From: an uncultured Candidatus Actinomarina sp.
Lineage (GTDB): Bacteria; Actinomycetota; Acidimicrobiia; Actinomarinales; Actinomarinaceae
DNA length: 63,715 nucleotides
Assembly: GCA_902555055.1 (NCBI GenBank)
Contig: CACDQN010000001.1
Span: 103,820-167,534 of the forward strand
Direction: 5' to 3'
This document shows positions 63,083 to 63,715 of the stretch, in pieces. Position 1 is the first letter of the stretch; each line of letters begins with the position of its first letter. Under the pieces are notes generated by a model. It saw only the letters and a list, made by a program, of their open reading frames with translations, did not search any database and was not told the DNA's origin. The translations under genes were made by a program, and so were the position numbers.

Positions 63083-63715
63083 ATGGATCTTTATATTGTT
63101 GATGGAACTTATGAATTATTTAGGGCCCACTTTGGATACCCAAGTAGAAAAAGTAATGAAGGGAAAGAAGTAGGTGCACTAAAAGGGTATATCAATCACC
63201 TACAGTCTCTTAGAAAAAACAATAATTATCTTTGCGTTTCATTCGATTCGACAGTTGAGTCTTTCAGAAACCAACTGTTTACTGAATACAAATCAAGTAA
63301 TCATATTGATCCTGAAATTCTTCAACAGTTTCCATTAGCTGAAGAGGTTACGGAATTACTTGGTATTACTCTCTTGTCGATGAAGGAGTATGAAGCTGAT
63401 GATGGAATAGCATCGGTCTGTTCGTTACTTGAAAGTGAGTTCAATAAAATAATTATTGGATCACTAGACAAAGATTTGATGCAGTGTGTAAAAAAAGACA
63501 AAATCATAATGTACTCAACGAGGTATAAAAATTTTACAAATGAAAATGGAGTATTTGAAAAGTTTGGTGTAAGCCCAGAACAAATACCGGATTTCCTTGC
63601 TTTAATTGGGGATTCATCAGATGGCATACCTGGCATGAAAGGAATAGGACAGAAAACTGCAGCGGAGCTTTTACAGAAATATAAAAACATAGAGGCAATT
63701 TATGAAAACATCGAA
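63083..63715 (+). CDS. 5'-3' exonuclease, PolA N-terminal type (3' end missing)
   Basis: ATG at 63083 and an open frame to the right edge, 211 residues visible. It starts MDLYIVDGTYELFRAHFG, with the first metal aspartate D7 and the R of FRAHF; then FDSTVESFRNQLFTEYKS near 54-71 (usually FD-x3-FR-x-xL...YK), YEADDGIAS near 103 with the acidic pair, GSLDKDLMQCV near 127, and the helix-3-turn DSSDGIPGMKGIGQKTAAELL near 177-197. This is the flap-endonuclease domain found at the start of DNA polymerase I or as a stand-alone protein. Which one applies is cut off by the edge. Confidence 0.88.
   Translation, partial: MDLYIVDGTYELFRAHFGYPSRKSNEGKEVGALKGYINHLQSLRKNNNYLCVSFDSTVESFRNQLFTEYKSSNHIDPEILQQFPLAEEVTELLGITLLSMKEYEADDGIASVCSLLESEFNKIIIGSLDKDLMQCVKKDKIIMYSTRYKNFTNENGVFEKFGVSPEQIPDFLALIGDSSDGIPGMKGIGQKTAAELLQKYKNIEAIYENIE

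Noticed and set aside
1-63715. Mobile elements, prophage, CRISPR or defence island
   Set aside because: No transposase, integrase, repeat array or restriction gene was seen; all genes are of ordinary metabolic or housekeeping types in compact operons.

Overview
The window is an A+T-rich (about two thirds A+T by eye), extremely compact bacterial chromosome segment. It holds 54 protein genes, two of them cut by the window edges, one tRNA, two S-adenosylmethionine riboswitches and one probable small RNA. No spacer exceeds about 200 bases, so there is no long empty stretch; the longest are 59111-59312 (riboswitch leader) and 62894-63082 (small RNA candidate). I see no insertion sequence, phage gene, CRISPR array or rRNA. 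Gene content (F420-type luciferase-like oxidoreductase, PimB-like mannosyltransferase, caa3 oxidase with CtaG, topA-MFS-tmk-holB order, isocitrate lyase, acyl-CoA dehydrogenase) fits a streamlined low-GC marine actinobacterium of the Acidimicrobiia/Actinomarinales kind. That placement is inference; no ribosomal gene is present to test it.

Layout. 1-9800: end of an Fe-S oxidoreductase, small membrane proteins, a MobA-like nucleotidyltransferase, then an operon nadE - class IV aminotransferase - selD - hydrolase - glycosyltransferase, followed by rmuC. The selD gene contains an in-frame UGA at its catalytic position, so SelD is itself a selenoprotein. 9800-22800 (minus strand): acyl-CoA dehydrogenase, a PfkB kinase, then a long run beginning with cytochrome oxidase coxB-A-C-D and ctaG and ending in an unknown membrane protein, isocitrate lyase, an SDR enzyme and a copper-site/beta-helix lipoprotein. 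Divergent from it are ctaB and lgt. 24500-32000 (minus): Ca/Na exchanger, LLM oxidoreductase, M1 aminopeptidase, gnd, hflX, a GroES-like small protein and the selenocysteine tRNA. 32000-38200 (plus): HTH-membrane protein, ctaA, a sigma-70 factor, tldD-tldE, GDPD. 38200-49600: photolyase-like protein, indoleamine 2,3-dioxygenase with alanine dehydrogenase, leuCD, a CPA2 antiporter, a membrane pyrophosphatase, a tandem histidine phosphatase and a PimB-like glycosyltransferase. 49600-59100: topA, MFS, tmk, holB, MBL hydrolase, P450, AlkA-like glycosylase, second MFS. 59100-63715: riboswitch-metK, riboswitch-metY-metX, a structured RNA candidate, and the start of a 5'-3' exonuclease.

How the genes work together. 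ctaA and ctaB make heme A for the oxidase encoded beside ctaB. metX, metY and metK run homoserine to methionine precursor to SAM, and both transcripts carry a SAM sensor. selD and the UGA-reading tRNA are two of the four parts of selenocysteine insertion; selA and selB are not in this window. The most interesting items are the selenoprotein SelD with its hairpin, the symmetrical GGAAAAGAA RNA before the exonuclease gene, the dual-state fold of the metY riboswitch, the cupredoxin/beta-helix/membrane fusion lipoprotein, the IDO-alanine dehydrogenase pair, and the habit of convergent genes sharing palindromic stop codons.
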